DNA of 38,149 nucleotides from Azotobacter chroococcum (lineage in GTDB: Bacteria > Pseudomonadota > Gammaproteobacteria > Pseudomonadales > Pseudomonadaceae), in contig NZ_SMMU01000031.1 in assembly GCF_004339665.1 (NCBI RefSeq), forward strand, positions 1 to 38,149, given 5' to 3'. Below are positions 1 through 9,545 of this stretch, piece after piece; the first letter of the stretch is position 1, and each line of letters opens with the position of its first letter. The notes beneath the pieces are model-generated. The model searched no databases, was not told where the DNA came from, and saw only the letters and a list, made by a program, of their open reading frames with translations. The position numbers and the translations under genes are program-made.

Positions 1-145
1 CAGAGCCCCCTCGAAAGCCGGATATACGGAAGCAGTCGTACCACGGTCGTCGACACAGCGTTTCACTGGCAAACCGGGGAGAGTCCATATACGGGAGCAA
101 CCCACCATTGGGCATCAGATCCTTGCCATGCTCGGCGGGTTTCAC

Positions 146-179
146 CCGCCCTACGACTCGATCCGCCCTACGACTCGAT
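146..179. repeat. Two tandem copies of a 17-bp unit
   Basis: The 17-base unit ccgccctacgactcgat occurs twice back to back (146-162 and 163-179), with the start of a third copy just after. It looks like a local duplication inside an intergenic repeat; no function is suggested by the sequence. Confidence 0.8.
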
Positions 180-214
180 CCGGCGTAGGAGCGAATTCAT
201 TCGCGACCAAGTAC

Positions 215-274
215 GTAGGGTGGATGGCCGAAGCCATCCACCATGGTGGACAAGCAAAGCGTTGTCCACCCTAC
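215..274. repeat. Nested inverted repeat (REP/cloverleaf-like) after trpE
   Basis: The outer arms gtagggtgga (215-224) and tccaccctac (265-274) are exact reverse complements. Inside are two further hairpins: ggtggatggc/gccatccacc around a CGAA loop (219-242), and ggtggacaa/ttgtccacc (245-270). The whole can fold either as one long stem or as two side-by-side hairpins. Repeats with this GTAGGGTGGA edge are common between genes in Pseudomonas-like genomes (general knowledge). The element sits 6 bp beyond the trpE stop and could end or stabilise that transcript, but there is no clear T tract. Confidence 0.7.
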
Positions 275-279
275 ACGGG

Positions 280-1758
280 TCAGGCCTTGCCCTGCTCGGC
301 CAGGGCCACAGCGCGGAACATGGCGCGGCGCTTGTTGATGGTTTCCTCCCACTCCAGCGCCGGCACCGAGTCGGCGACGATGCCGCCGCCGGCCTGCACG
401 TGCAGCTCGCCGTCCTTGATCACCGCGGTGCGGATGGCGATCGCCGTGTCCATGTTGCCGTTCCACGCCAGATAGCCGACGGCGCCGCCGTAGACCCCGC
501 GCTTGACCGGCTCCAGCTCGTCGATGATCTCCATGGCGCGGATCTTCGGCGCGCCGGAGAGGGTGCCGGCGGGCAGGATGGCGCGCAGCGCGTCCATCGC
601 CGTCAGCCCGTCCCTGAGCTGGCCGGTGACGTTGGAGACGATGTGCATGACGTTGGAGTAGCGCTCGATGACCATCTGGTCGGTGACCTTCACCGAGCCG
701 GTGTCGGCGACCCGGCCGACGTCGTTGCGGCCCAGGTCGATCAGCATCAGGTGCTCGGCCAGCTCCTTGGCGTCGGAGAGCAGGTCCTTTTCCAGCGCCA
801 GGTCGGCTTCCTCGGTCGCGCCGCGCGGGCGGGTGCCGGCGATCGGGCGCACCGTGACGAGGCCGTCCTCGACGCGCACCAGCACTTCCGGGGAACTGCC
901 GACCACGTGGAAGTCGCCGAAATTGAAGAAATACATGTAGGGGGTCGGGTTGAAGCAGCGCAGCGCCCGGTACAGGTCGATGGGCGCGGCCTTGAAGTCG
1001 ATCGACATGCGCTGCGAGGGTACCACCTGCATGCAGTCGCCGGCGAGGATGTACTCCTTGATGGTGTCCACCGCGCGCTCGTAGTCTTCGCGGCCGAAGC
1101 TGGCGCGGAATGCCGGCTCGGCGCCGGGCGGGGCGGAAAGATCGATGCCCTGGCGCGGCGCCAGCGGCTGGCGCAGCTGTTCCAGCAATGCCTGCAGGCG
1201 CGCCTGGCCCTGCTCGAAGGCCTCCGCCTCGCCCGGATCGGCGAGGACGATCAGATGCATCTTGCCGGCCAGGTTGTCGAACACCACCACCGCGTCGGAG
1301 ACCATCAGCAGGATGTCCGGGGTGCCCAGCGGGTCGGGGTTCGGGCAGTGGGCGAGCTTCTTCTCGACGTAGCGCACGCAGTCGTAGCCGAAGTAGCCGA
1401 CCAGGCCGCCGTTGAAGCGCGGCAGTCCCGGCAGGGTCGGCACCCGGTAGCGCGCCTTGAAGGCTTCGACGAAGGCCAGCGGGTCTTCGCAGTCGTGGCG
1501 CTCTACCTCGACATCGTCGACGCTGACCGAGGCGCAGTACCCATGGACGCGCAGCACGGTGCGCGCCGGCAGGCCGATGATCGAGTAGCGGCCCCACTTC
1601 TCGCCGCCCTGCACCGACTCCAGCAGGTAGCTGTGCGGCGCGTCGGCGAGCTTCAGGTAGATCGACAGCGGGGTGTCGAAGTCGGCGAGGGTTTCGCAGG
1701 CGAGCGGAATGCGGTTGTAGCCTTCGGCGGCCAGTCGCAGGAATTCTTCGCGGGTCAT
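280..1758 (-). CDS. trpE: Anthranilate synthase component I (TrpE)
   Basis: TrpE joins chorismate with ammonia supplied by the TrpG glutaminase to give anthranilate, the first step of tryptophan synthesis. The 492-residue length is usual for the family. The N-terminal half is the regulatory domain with the feedback region around [15 protein letters not shown]. The C-terminal chorismate-binding domain carries [41 protein letters not shown] and the closing [20 protein letters not shown]. The start is the ATG giving [16 protein letters not shown]. No trpG follows in the window; in Pseudomonas trpG is often encoded elsewhere with trpDC. Upstream lie a Trp-rich leader peptide and a possible attenuator, and further up an intron remnant and an inserted two-gene cassette that separate trpE from gph-rpe. 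Confidence 0.98.
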   Translation of the reverse strand: MTREEFLRLAAEGYNRIPLACETLADFDTPLSIYLKLADAPHSYLLESVQGGEKWGRYSIIGLPARTVLRVHGYCASVSVDDVEVERHDCEDPLAFVEAFKARYRVPTLPGLPRFNGGLVGYFGYDCVRYVEKKLAHCPNPDPLGTPDILLMVSDAVVVFDNLAGKMHLIVLADPGEAEAFEQGQARLQALLEQLRQPLAPRQGIDLSAPPGAEPAFRASFGREDYERAVDTIKEYILAGDCMQVVPSQRMSIDFKAAPIDLYRALRCFNPTPYMYFFNFGDFHVVGSSPEVLVRVEDGLVTVRPIAGTRPRGATEEADLALEKDLLSDAKELAEHLMLIDLGRNDVGRVADTGSVKVTDQMVIERYSNVMHIVSNVTGQLRDGLTAMDALRAILPAGTLSGAPKIRAMEIIDELEPVKRGVYGGAVGYLAWNGNMDTAIAIRTAVIKDGELHVQAGGGIVADSVPALEWEETINKRRAMFRAVALAEQGKA

Positions 1759-1797
1759 GAATCAGCCTCGTGGCGGGCGGGAATACGGGAAAGGGGC

Positions 1798-1837
1798 AAA
1801 CGCGCCGGCGAACCGGCAGGGGATGTCGTCAGGCGCG
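1798..1837 (-). promoter_or_regulatory. Possible transcription attenuator of trpE
   Basis: Read on the minus strand, two mutually exclusive pairings follow the leader peptide. CGCGCC (1837-1832, overlapping the leader end) can pair with GGCGCG (1806-1801), directly followed by TTT. Alternatively GCCGG-TTCG-CCGGC (1817-1804) forms a tight tetraloop hairpin that uses some of the same bases. Such overlap, next to a leader peptide with Trp codons, is the layout expected for tryptophan attenuation. The T tract is short and interrupted, so which form is the terminator is uncertain. Attenuation of trpE is known in Pseudomonas putida; its use here is inferred. Confidence 0.45.
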
Positions 1838-1897
1838 CCAGCGCCAGCGGGCCAGGGCCTTGATGACCTTCATCCAGAGTTTGCGGGAGACCACCAC
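1829..1897 (-). CDS. trpL: Putative trp leader peptide (TrpL)
   Basis: A small open frame between the intron remnant and trpE, too short for usual gene finders. From a GTG at 1897 it encodes 22 residues with Trp at positions 8, 18 and 20; from an internal ATG at 1873 it encodes MKVIKALARWRWRA. A weak purine-rich stretch (GAGAGAAA) precedes the GTG, and no ribosome site precedes the ATG, so the GTG start is slightly preferred. The close Trp codons W-R-W just before the stop, 70 bp upstream of trpE, fit a ribosome-stalling leader. It ends where the possible attenuator hairpin begins. The role is inferred from position and composition. Confidence 0.6.
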   Translation of the reverse strand: MVVSRKLWMKVIKALARWRWRA

Positions 1898-1914
1898 GAT
1901 TGCGTTTCTCTCGA

Positions 1915-2001
1915 GGGCGGGATGGACAAGCCGGGAGGGACGGGCCATTCCTGATCCATCCCCCCAAGAACCGTGCGTGCGGCTTTCACCGCATACGGCT
2001 C
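1915..2001 (-). mobile_element. Orphan 3' end of a group II intron (domain V and possible domain VI)
   Basis: Positions 2001-1968, read on the minus strand, match a 34-nt group II intron domain V: it begins GAGCCGTATGCGG, has a GAAA tetraloop, the two-base bulge region, and closes CGCACGGTTC; the AGC catalytic triad is at its 5' side. It is followed by a G-run and a stem pairing GGGGGGATGGA (1965-1955) with TCCATCCC-G-CCC (1926-1915), which may be domain VI, although no clear bulged branch-point A is seen. No intron reverse transcriptase or domains I-IV are visible upstream, where the oxidoreductase gene lies. The element therefore looks like a fragment that can no longer splice. Its domain V is immediately upstream of the trpE leader region. 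Confidence 0.75.
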
Positions 2002-2054
2002 AAGCCTGCATGAAACCAAGAAACTCGGCCGGCAACGCACGAATGTTGCGCGCG

Positions 2055-2063
2055 ACTATACCA
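2055..2063 (-). promoter_or_regulatory. Extended -10 promoter candidate directed toward trpE
   Basis: On the minus strand TGGTATAGT matches an extended -10 element (TGnTATAAT) in a short AT-rich patch (2056-2075). No good -35 is seen 17 bp upstream, which extended -10 promoters do not strictly need. A transcript from here would run through the intron remnant and the leader peptide into trpE. The 70 bp between domain V and the leader contains no better promoter. Function is inferred only. Confidence 0.35.
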
Positions 2064-2202
2064 TTTATAATAAACCGCTGTGGAGCAGCTCTACCTGTCT
2101 TTCCGGGCTGTGGGCCAGTGCATGGCCGTTCGGGTGAAGCAGCACGCGATTACTCGGGATGTCCGGCCCGCCGTCCATCCGCCTGACGTCAAGGCGCAAT
2201 GT

Positions 2203-2979
2203 CTACACGATGTGCGCAGCGAAGCCGGACCGCTCCGGCGCGATATCCGCTCGCAAGGTGAGCTCCGGGATGCGGTACGCACCGGCGTTCTGCGGGCGAA
2301 AGGGTATCGGCGCCGTCTTCCAAAGATCGTCGAGACGTTGTCCGAGCGCGTCACAAACCCCTGAAAACCTTGCTTCGTCCATCCGGCTTGTCCGATAGAC
2401 CACGAACGGCGGCAAGACGTCGAAGCCGGGGTAATACAGAATTCCGTGCTGGATGGGGAACAAGATATCGTCGATTGGGCCATTGATGCCCCGCGGGCCG
2501 TAATGAGACTCCCATCCGCCCGCCGTGACGATCAGCATCGCCCGCTTTCCCGCCAGCATGCCTTCCCCATAGCGGTCGCCCCAGCGTGCGTCGGAGTGTT
2601 CCCCTACGCCGTATGCGAAGCCATACGCATAGACGCGCTCCACCCAGCCTTTCAGGATCGCCGGCATCGAGAACCACCACAGGGGAAACTGCAGGATGAC
2701 GGCATCCGCCCAGCGCAGCTTGTCCTGTTCGCGCGCGATGTCTTGGCTCTGCGTGCCGTTTTCGAAGGCCCGCTTGGAGTCGAGGGAGGGGTCGAAGTGC
2801 GCGTCGGCCCGCCGGTCCGTGCTGTCGGCGGCGTCGAGCGTCGCCTTCCACTGCATGGCATACAGGTCCGATACCTGGACGACGTGCCCGGCCTTCTCGA
2901 GGCGCTTGACCGAAAAGTCCCTGAGCGAGCCGTTCAATGACTGGGGTTCGGGATGGGCATGGACGAGCAGAACCTTCAT
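2203..2979 (-). CDS. Flavodoxin-fold NAD(P)H:quinone-type oxidoreductase
   Basis: The 258-residue product starts MKVLLVHAHPEPQSLNGSLR, the phosphate-binding N-terminus of the NQO1/MdaB/KefF-type flavodoxin-like oxidoreductases. FPLWWFSMPAILKGWVERV and TAGGWESHYGPRGINGPID are the other hallmark regions contacting flavin and the active site. Such cytosolic FAD or FMN enzymes reduce quinones, azo or nitro compounds with NAD(P)H; the actual substrate cannot be told. It is divergently transcribed from a LysR-type regulator with an 85-bp gap that holds a palindrome, so the regulator very likely controls it. The pair lies between gph and trpE, genes that are neighbours in Pseudomonas, and appears to be an insertion. 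Confidence 0.85.
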   Translation of the reverse strand: MKVLLVHAHPEPQSLNGSLRDFSVKRLEKAGHVVQVSDLYAMQWKATLDAADSTDRRADAHFDPSLDSKRAFENGTQSQDIAREQDKLRWADAVILQFPLWWFSMPAILKGWVERVYAYGFAYGVGEHSDARWGDRYGEGMLAGKRAMLIVTAGGWESHYGPRGINGPIDDILFPIQHGILYYPGFDVLPPFVVYRTSRMDEARFSGVCDALGQRLDDLWKTAPIPFRPQNAGAYRIPELTLRADIAPERSGFAAHIV

Positions 2980-3027
2980 GGCTGGGCCTCCGTTGCTGGA
3001 CGGGAGCAGGATGGAGCCTTGCTAGGT

Positions 3028-3051
3028 ATATTGGAAATGAATATCCAATAT
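3028..3051. promoter_or_regulatory. Likely LysR-type operator between the divergent pair
   Basis: Perfect 8-bp arms ATATTGGA (3028-3035) and TCCAATAT (3044-3051) flank an 8-base AT-rich spacer. The dyad lies 13 bp before the regulator's ATG and within the shared intergenic region of the oxidoreductase gene. LysR-family proteins bind interrupted AT-rich dyads (T-N11-A type), so this is the best candidate for autoregulation and control of the oxidoreductase. The AT-rich arms contrast with the GC-rich surroundings. Confidence 0.6.
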
Positions 3052-3064
3052 TCCAGGTATTGTC

Positions 3065-3958
3065 ATGAACAATCTCAGGCGGCTGGACCTCAACCTGCTG
3101 GTGACGCTCGATGTGTTGCTCTCGGAACACAATGTGACCCGTGCGGCGGAGCGCCTGAACCTCGCCCAACCCTCGGTCAGCGTCCATCTCGCCAAGCTGC
3201 GGGACATCTTCGGGGACCCACTGTTGCTGCCGGGACCACGAGGCATGCGGCCCACCGCGCGGGCCGACGAGTTGCGCGAACCCTTGCGGCGAGCACTTGA
3301 GGCACTTGAACGTGCAGTGTCACCCGCCAGCCCCTTCGATCCGGCCGAGGCCCGTCATACGTGGCGCGTTGCCGCGTCCGACTACAGCGAATCGACGATC
3401 CTGCTGCCCGCCTTGAGCGGGTTGCGTTCGGCAGCGCCCGGCACCCGGCTGGCCGTCCTTGAAACCGTTCCGTCACGCATCGCCAGGCAAGCGGAACAGG
3501 GGGAGATCGATCTTGCTTTCCATACCACCGAGGGGGCTCCGTCCAGCCTGCATCGGCGGGCGCTCTTTACGGAGCGGTATGTTCTGGTGGGTCGCGCGGG
3601 TCATCCGCGCCTGAAAAAACGGCCAACGCTTTCGCAGCTCTGCGAACTCGAGCACGTGATCGTGTCGCCGGATGGCGGAGGGTTTTACGGCGTCACGGAT
3701 AAGGCGCTCGCGAGGGCGGGCCTGACGCGCCGGGTGGTGCTTTCCGTTCCGCACTTCCTGTTCGTGATGTCGGTCCTGGCAAGCACTGATCTCGTGGCGA
3801 TGTTACCTTCGCGCCTGGTTCGCAATACCAGTGCGTTGCAGGTTGTCGAGCCACCGGTTGATGTACCGGGCTTCGAGATGGCCATGTTCTGGCATGAACG
3901 CTCTCATCGTGACCCCGCCCATCAATGGCTGCGTGAGTACATCGCAGATTCGGTGTGA
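3065..3958 (+). CDS. LysR-family transcriptional regulator
   Basis: A 297-residue protein of normal LysR length. The N-terminal winged helix-turn-helix covers about residues 6-65, with NVTRAAERLNLAQPSVSVHL as the DNA-binding helices. The rest is the periplasmic-binding-protein-like effector domain (from about residue 90), including WRVAASDYSE and GEIDLAFHTTEGAP. It faces the oxidoreductase gene across 85 bp containing a perfect dyad, the classical layout in which a LysR protein activates the divergent gene. The inducer is not deducible; quinones or electrophiles would fit the target. It ends about 100 bp from the convergent gph gene, near the presumed right edge of the inserted cassette. Confidence 0.92.
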   Translation: MNNLRRLDLNLLVTLDVLLSEHNVTRAAERLNLAQPSVSVHLAKLRDIFGDPLLLPGPRGMRPTARADELREPLRRALEALERAVSPASPFDPAEARHTWRVAASDYSESTILLPALSGLRSAAPGTRLAVLETVPSRIARQAEQGEIDLAFHTTEGAPSSLHRRALFTERYVLVGRAGHPRLKKRPTLSQLCELEHVIVSPDGGGFYGVTDKALARAGLTRRVVLSVPHFLFVMSVLASTDLVAMLPSRLVRNTSALQVVEPPVDVPGFEMAMFWHERSHRDPAHQWLREYIADSV

Positions 3959-4061
3959 TCCGTGCAAAGCGCTCCACTCTCAGGCCTTATCGATGGCTAA
4001 GTGCCACGATGAACAGCCCAACCAAGCAACGACACGAGCACAGGTGTCGCCCCGGGGATGA

Positions 4062-4772
4062 TCACACCAGCGCAGCCGCAGGGGCCGAATCAACCAGCCC
4101 GGACAGCACGTCGAGCACCAGCGCCGGCCCCTCCTCGGCGATCGGCCGGCCGTGGTTGTAGCCGTAGGACAGCGCCACGCAGGCGACCCCCGCCGCCCGG
4201 GCGGCCAGCACGTCGTTGCGCGAGTCGCCGACGAACAGCGCCTCCTCCGCCATCACGCCGGCCTGCTCCATCACCCAGAGCAGCGCCGCCGGATCGGGCT
4301 TCTGCTGCGGCAGGGTGTCGCCGCCGACGACCCAGCGGAAATAGCCGTCCAGGCCCTTGTCGGCCAGCAGTTCGGGCAGGAAGCGCGCCGGCTTGTTGGT
4401 GATCAGCGCCAGCTGCACGTCCCGTTCGCGCAGCCAGTCGAGGGTTTCCACCACGCCGGGATAGATGCGGGTCAGCCCGTGGCTGTCGGCGTAGGCCTGC
4501 ATGAACAGCGCCAGCGCCGTCTCGGCCTCGGCTACGTCCACACCGTCGTGGCGCAGGTCGCCGGCCAGGGCGCGGCGCACCAGCACCGGCGCGCCGTTGC
4601 CAATCCACAGGCGCACCCGCTCGATGCCGGCCGGCGCGCGGCCGAGCTGGACGAGCATGCGGTCCACCGCCGCCGCCAGGTCCGGCACCGAATCGACCAG
4701 GGTGCCGTCGAGGTCGAACATTGCCAGCCTCGGCAGGCGCCCGCCGAACAGGCCGTGCAGCGGCGTCGTCAT
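4062..4772 (-). CDS. gph: Phosphoglycolate phosphatase
   Basis: A HAD-superfamily phosphatase of 236 residues that removes phosphate from 2-phosphoglycolate, a by-product of oxidative DNA damage repair. All four HAD motifs are visible: DLDGTLVD with the nucleophile Asp near residue 20, TNKP with the Thr of motif II, the KPDP lysine of motif III, and GDSRNDV of motif IV. The ATG start overlaps the rpe stop in an ATGA arrangement, so the two are translationally coupled. In Pseudomonas gph is followed by trpE; here the oxidoreductase/LysR cassette intervenes. Confidence 0.95.
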   Translation of the reverse strand: MTTPLHGLFGGRLPRLAMFDLDGTLVDSVPDLAAAVDRMLVQLGRAPAGIERVRLWIGNGAPVLVRRALAGDLRHDGVDVAEAETALALFMQAYADSHGLTRIYPGVVETLDWLRERDVQLALITNKPARFLPELLADKGLDGYFRWVVGGDTLPQQKPDPAALLWVMEQAGVMAEEALFVGDSRNDVLAARAAGVACVALSYGYNHGRPIAEEGPALVLDVLSGLVDSAPAAALV

Positions 4773-5443
4773 GGGCGCACCCGGGCCAGCTCGGCGCGCA
4801 TGGCGTCGATCACCGCCTTGTAGTCGGGCTGGCCGAAGATCGCCGAGCCGGCGACGAAGGTGTCGGCACCGGCGGCGGCGATCTCGGCGATGTTCTTCAC
4901 GTTGACTCCGCCGTCGATCTCCAGGCGGATGGCGTGGCCGCTGGCGTCGATCAGCGCGCGCGCCTCGCGCAGCTTGTCGAGGGTGCGGGGGATGAACTTC
5001 TGGCCGCCGAAGCCGGGGTTGACGCTCATCAGGAGCACCATGTCGAGCTTGTCCATCACGTACTTCAGGCAGTCCAGCGGGGTGCCCGGGTTGAACACCA
5101 AACCGGCCCGGGCGCCGCCGTCCTTGATCAGCTGCAGGGAGCGGTCGATGTGCTCGCTGGCCTCGGGGTGGAAGGTAATATAGCTGGCGCCGGCGTCGAG
5201 GAAGTCGCCGATGATGCGGTCGACCGGCTTGACCATCAGGTGCACGTCGATGGGGGCGGTGATGCCGTACTTGCGCAGCGCCGTGCAGACCATCGGGCCG
5301 ATGGTCAGGTTGGGTACGTAGTGGTTGTCCATCACGTCGAAGTGGACGATGTCGGCGCCGGCGGCGAGGACCTTGTCCACCTCTTCGCCCAGGCGGGCGA
5401 AGTCGGCGGAGAGAATCGACGGGGCGATGGCGAAGGGCTGCAT
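4769..5443 (-). CDS. rpe: Ribulose-phosphate 3-epimerase
   Basis: A 224-residue TIM-barrel enzyme interconverting ribulose 5-phosphate and xylulose 5-phosphate in the pentose phosphate pathway. Family signatures include [16 protein letters not shown] at the start, the metal-binding [34 protein letters not shown] and the closing EIDGGVN. It is the first gene of an rpe-gph pair with overlapping stop and start. Confidence 0.97.
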   Translation of the reverse strand: MQPFAIAPSILSADFARLGEEVDKVLAAGADIVHFDVMDNHYVPNLTIGPMVCTALRKYGITAPIDVHLMVKPVDRIIGDFLDAGASYITFHPEASEHIDRSLQLIKDGGARAGLVFNPGTPLDCLKYVMDKLDMVLLMSVNPGFGGQKFIPRTLDKLREARALIDASGHAIRLEIDGGVNVKNIAEIAAAGADTFVAGSAIFGQPDYKAVIDAMRAELARVRP

Positions 5444-5500
5444 GGGTACCTCGGAACGGCTTGCGGCAAAGGCGTGCAGTTTCCCCCGTCACCGCCGGTG

Positions 5501-5533
5501 CGGCAAGGGCGGCGGTCCGCCCTGCCCTTGCCG
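5501..5533. terminator. Strong hairpin between gabT and rpe
   Basis: CGGCAAGGGC (5501-5510) pairs perfectly with GCCCTTGCCG (5524-5533), and the inner GGCG/CGCC adds four pairs after a small bulge. It lies 11 bp beyond the gabT stop. No T tract follows on either strand, so it may act as a transcript-stabilising or Rho-assisted end rather than a classical intrinsic terminator. Confidence 0.4.
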
Positions 5534-5543
5534 GGAGAGCGCT

Positions 5544-6824
5544 TCAGTCCAGTTCGTCGAAGCACTCGGCGAGGATCGCCAGGCCGCGGTCGAGCAGCTC
5601 GTCCGGCACGGTCAGCGGCATCAGGAAGCGCAGCACGTTGCCGCAGGTGCCGCAGGACAGCAGGATCAGGCCCTTGTCGCGGGCCCGGGCGACGATCTGC
5701 CCGGTCAGCGTGGTGGCCGGCTTCCCGAGGTCGCCGCCCTCGCACAGCTCTATGGCGACCATGGCGCCGAGGCCGCGCACCTCGGCGATCGACGGGTGGC
5801 GCGCCTGGATCGCCCAGAGCCCCTCGGTCAGCCGCGCGCCGATGCTGCGGGCGCGCTCCAGCAGGCGCTCCTCCTCGAACACCTCGAGCACCGCCAGCGC
5901 CGCGGCGCAGGCCAGCGGGCTGCCGGCGTAGGTGCCGCCGAGCCCGCCGGGGGCGATGGCGTCCATGTACTCGGCCTTGCCGCACACCCCGGCCAGCGGG
6001 AAGCCGCCGGCGATGGACTTGGCGAAGGCGGTGAGGTCGGCGGCCACGCCCATCTGCTCCATGGCGAAGAAGGTGCCGGTGCGCCCGGCGCCGGTCTGCA
6101 CCTCGTCGGCGATCAGCAGGATGCCGTGCCGGTCGCAGATCGCCCGCAGGCCGCGCATGAACTCCTGCGGGGCGACGTTGAAGCCGCCCTCGCCCTGCAC
6201 CGGCTCGACCAGGATCGCGGCGATGTCGCACGGCTCGGCGTCGTTCTTGAAGATCCGCTCGACGCTGGCCAGCGCCTCGGCCACCTCGACGCCGTGCAGC
6301 GCGCTGGGATAGCGGGCACGGAACACGCCGCCCGGCAGCAGGCCCATGCCGGCAGCGTAGGGGACCTTCTTGCCGGTCAGCGCCAGGGTCATCAGGGTCC
6401 GCCCGTGGTAGGCGCTGGTGAAGGCGATCACCCCGGTGCGCCCGGTGGCCGCGCGGGCGATCTTCACGGCGTTCTCCACCGCCTCCGAGCCGGTGCTGAC
6501 CAGCAGGGTCTTCTTGGCGAAGTCGCCCGGCACGCGCTCGTTGAGTTTTTCGCACAGCTCGACGTAGGGCTCGTAGGCCAGCACCTGGAAGCAGGTGTGG
6601 GACAGCTTGTGCAGCTGCGCCTCCACCGCCTGGACGATCTTCGGGTGCAGGTGACCGGTGTTGAGCACGGCGATGCCGCCGGCGAAGTCGATGTACTCGC
6701 GCCCCTCCACGTCGACCACGCTGCAGTTGTGCGCATGCTCGGCGAAGATCGGGTGGATCTGCCCGACGCCGCGCGGCACCGCGGCGATCCGGCGTTGCAT
6801 CAGGGATTCGTTGGTCCTGCTCAT
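5544..6824 (-). CDS. gabT: 4-aminobutyrate aminotransferase (class III, PLP-dependent)
   Basis: A 426-residue cytosolic class III aminotransferase. Visible landmarks are STGSEAVENAVKIARAATGR (cofactor phosphate binding), AYHGRT, EPVQGEGGF, the DEVQTGAGRTG aspartate that contacts the pyridine ring, and FAKSIAGGFPLAG with the Schiff-base Lys. Length and sequence fit GabT, which moves the amino group of GABA to 2-oxoglutarate; 5-aminovalerate transaminase (DavT) is a close alternative. No succinate-semialdehyde dehydrogenase (gabD) is beside it, so it stands alone here. In P. aeruginosa the corresponding region upstream of rpe holds transporter genes instead (from memory). Confidence 0.8.
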   Translation of the reverse strand: MSRTNESLMQRRIAAVPRGVGQIHPIFAEHAHNCSVVDVEGREYIDFAGGIAVLNTGHLHPKIVQAVEAQLHKLSHTCFQVLAYEPYVELCEKLNERVPGDFAKKTLLVSTGSEAVENAVKIARAATGRTGVIAFTSAYHGRTLMTLALTGKKVPYAAGMGLLPGGVFRARYPSALHGVEVAEALASVERIFKNDAEPCDIAAILVEPVQGEGGFNVAPQEFMRGLRAICDRHGILLIADEVQTGAGRTGTFFAMEQMGVAADLTAFAKSIAGGFPLAGVCGKAEYMDAIAPGGLGGTYAGSPLACAAALAVLEVFEEERLLERARSIGARLTEGLWAIQARHPSIAEVRGLGAMVAIELCEGGDLGKPATTLTGQIVARARDKGLILLSCGTCGNVLRFLMPLTVPDELLDRGLAILAECFDELD

Positions 6825-6962
6825 GGGGTCCTCTCTGGCCGCGCGGCGGCGCTTCGCTCAAGGAGAATCGGGCGCCGGCGGCAGGCGCGGGCGCCCGGTC
6901 GGCCTTCCTGTTGCCACTCTAGCGCAGGGGACGGCCGGCCGGGAGCGCTCCGTTCGGAGGCG

Positions 6963-7724
6963 TCAGCGAAAGCCGTGGCGGTCGCGGACCAGCCGGTAGG
7001 CCTCGTGCAGTTCGCGGGTGCGCGCCGTGGCGCTGTGCAGCCGCGCCGGGCTCGCCCCGGCGCCGGCCAGCTTGTCCGGATGGTGCCGGCTGAGCAGCCG
7101 GCGATAAGCACGCTTGACGGTATCCGGATCGCTGTCGGCGTGGATGCCGAGCAGGCGCAGGGCCTGCGCGTAGCCGTCGGCCTCGGGCGGTGCCGGCAGC
7201 GGCGCGCAGTCGCGGCCGAGCGCCTCGACCTGGGCGCTGCTGCGCCCCAGCCAGCGCCCCCAGAGCAGTACCAGCTCGCGCTCGGCGGGCGACACCCGGC
7301 CGTCGGCCCAGGCCATCCGCCAGCAGGCGCACAGCAGGCGCTCGACGCGCTCGGCCTGGCCGCTCAGGCGCTGCAGCGAGCGGCGCAGTCCGTCGATGCC
7401 GAGCATGCCGTGGGCGAAGATCCGGCTGGCGACCTGTCGCGCCCGCTCATCCAGGCCGAGCTCGCCCATCTCGCGGCAGGCCTGACGCAGATGGGCCTCT
7501 TGCACCGGCCCCTCGCGCCGCGCCAGGCGACCGAGCAGGTGGAACAGCAGCTCGTGGTCGTCCTCCGCCGGGCGCAGGCCCAGGCGCTCGGCCAGCTGCC
7601 GCCAGGAACGCAGCTTCAGGCGGCGGTCGAGCAGCAGGCCGAGCAGAGCGCCGAGTGCCGCTCCGGGCAGTCCGCCCAGCAACAGACCGGCCAGGGCGCC
7701 CAGCAGGGCGAACGGCCAGACCAT
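6963..7724 (-). CDS. DjlA-like membrane-anchored J-domain co-chaperone
   Basis: The ATG at 7724 gives a 253-residue protein; a longer frame upstream overlaps murU and is not credible. Residues 4-32 form a glycine-rich hydrophobic segment like the dimerising membrane anchor of DjlA. The middle is a TerB-like helical domain (about residues 50-160, with CWRMAWADGRVSPAERELVL). The C-terminal J domain contains the HPD motif in RRLLSRHHPDKLAG, needed to stimulate DnaK. The start lies one base after the murU stop, so it is in one operon with amgK-murU. The link to cell-wall recycling is positional only. Confidence 0.85.
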   Translation of the reverse strand: MVWPFALLGALAGLLLGGLPGAALGALLGLLLDRRLKLRSWRQLAERLGLRPAEDDHELLFHLLGRLARREGPVQEAHLRQACREMGELGLDERARQVASRIFAHGMLGIDGLRRSLQRLSGQAERVERLLCACWRMAWADGRVSPAERELVLLWGRWLGRSSAQVEALGRDCAPLPAPPEADGYAQALRLLGIHADSDPDTVKRAYRRLLSRHHPDKLAGAGASPARLHSATARTRELHEAYRLVRDRHGFR

Positions 7725-7725
7725 C

Positions 7726-9545
<1,820 letters not shown>

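Larger units (their letters stand above)
1..279. other. Non-coding left flank downstream of trpE
   Basis: No convincing gene is seen here. The stretch lies after the trpE stop codon (trpE reads leftward). It holds two repeat structures listed separately: a short tandem repeat near 146-179 and a nested inverted repeat at 215-274. The first 120 bases show no recognisable protein, RNA gene or insertion-sequence end. Confidence 0.6.

Noticed and set aside
1915-1965. Certain intron domain VI with branch-point A
   Set aside because: The stem is present but no bulged A at the usual place is visible, so it is only noted as possible.
2080-2364. 94-codon plus-strand frame at the 3' end of the oxidoreductase gene
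   Set aside because: It lies mostly antisense to the oxidoreductase, has no ribosome site and no recognised domain.
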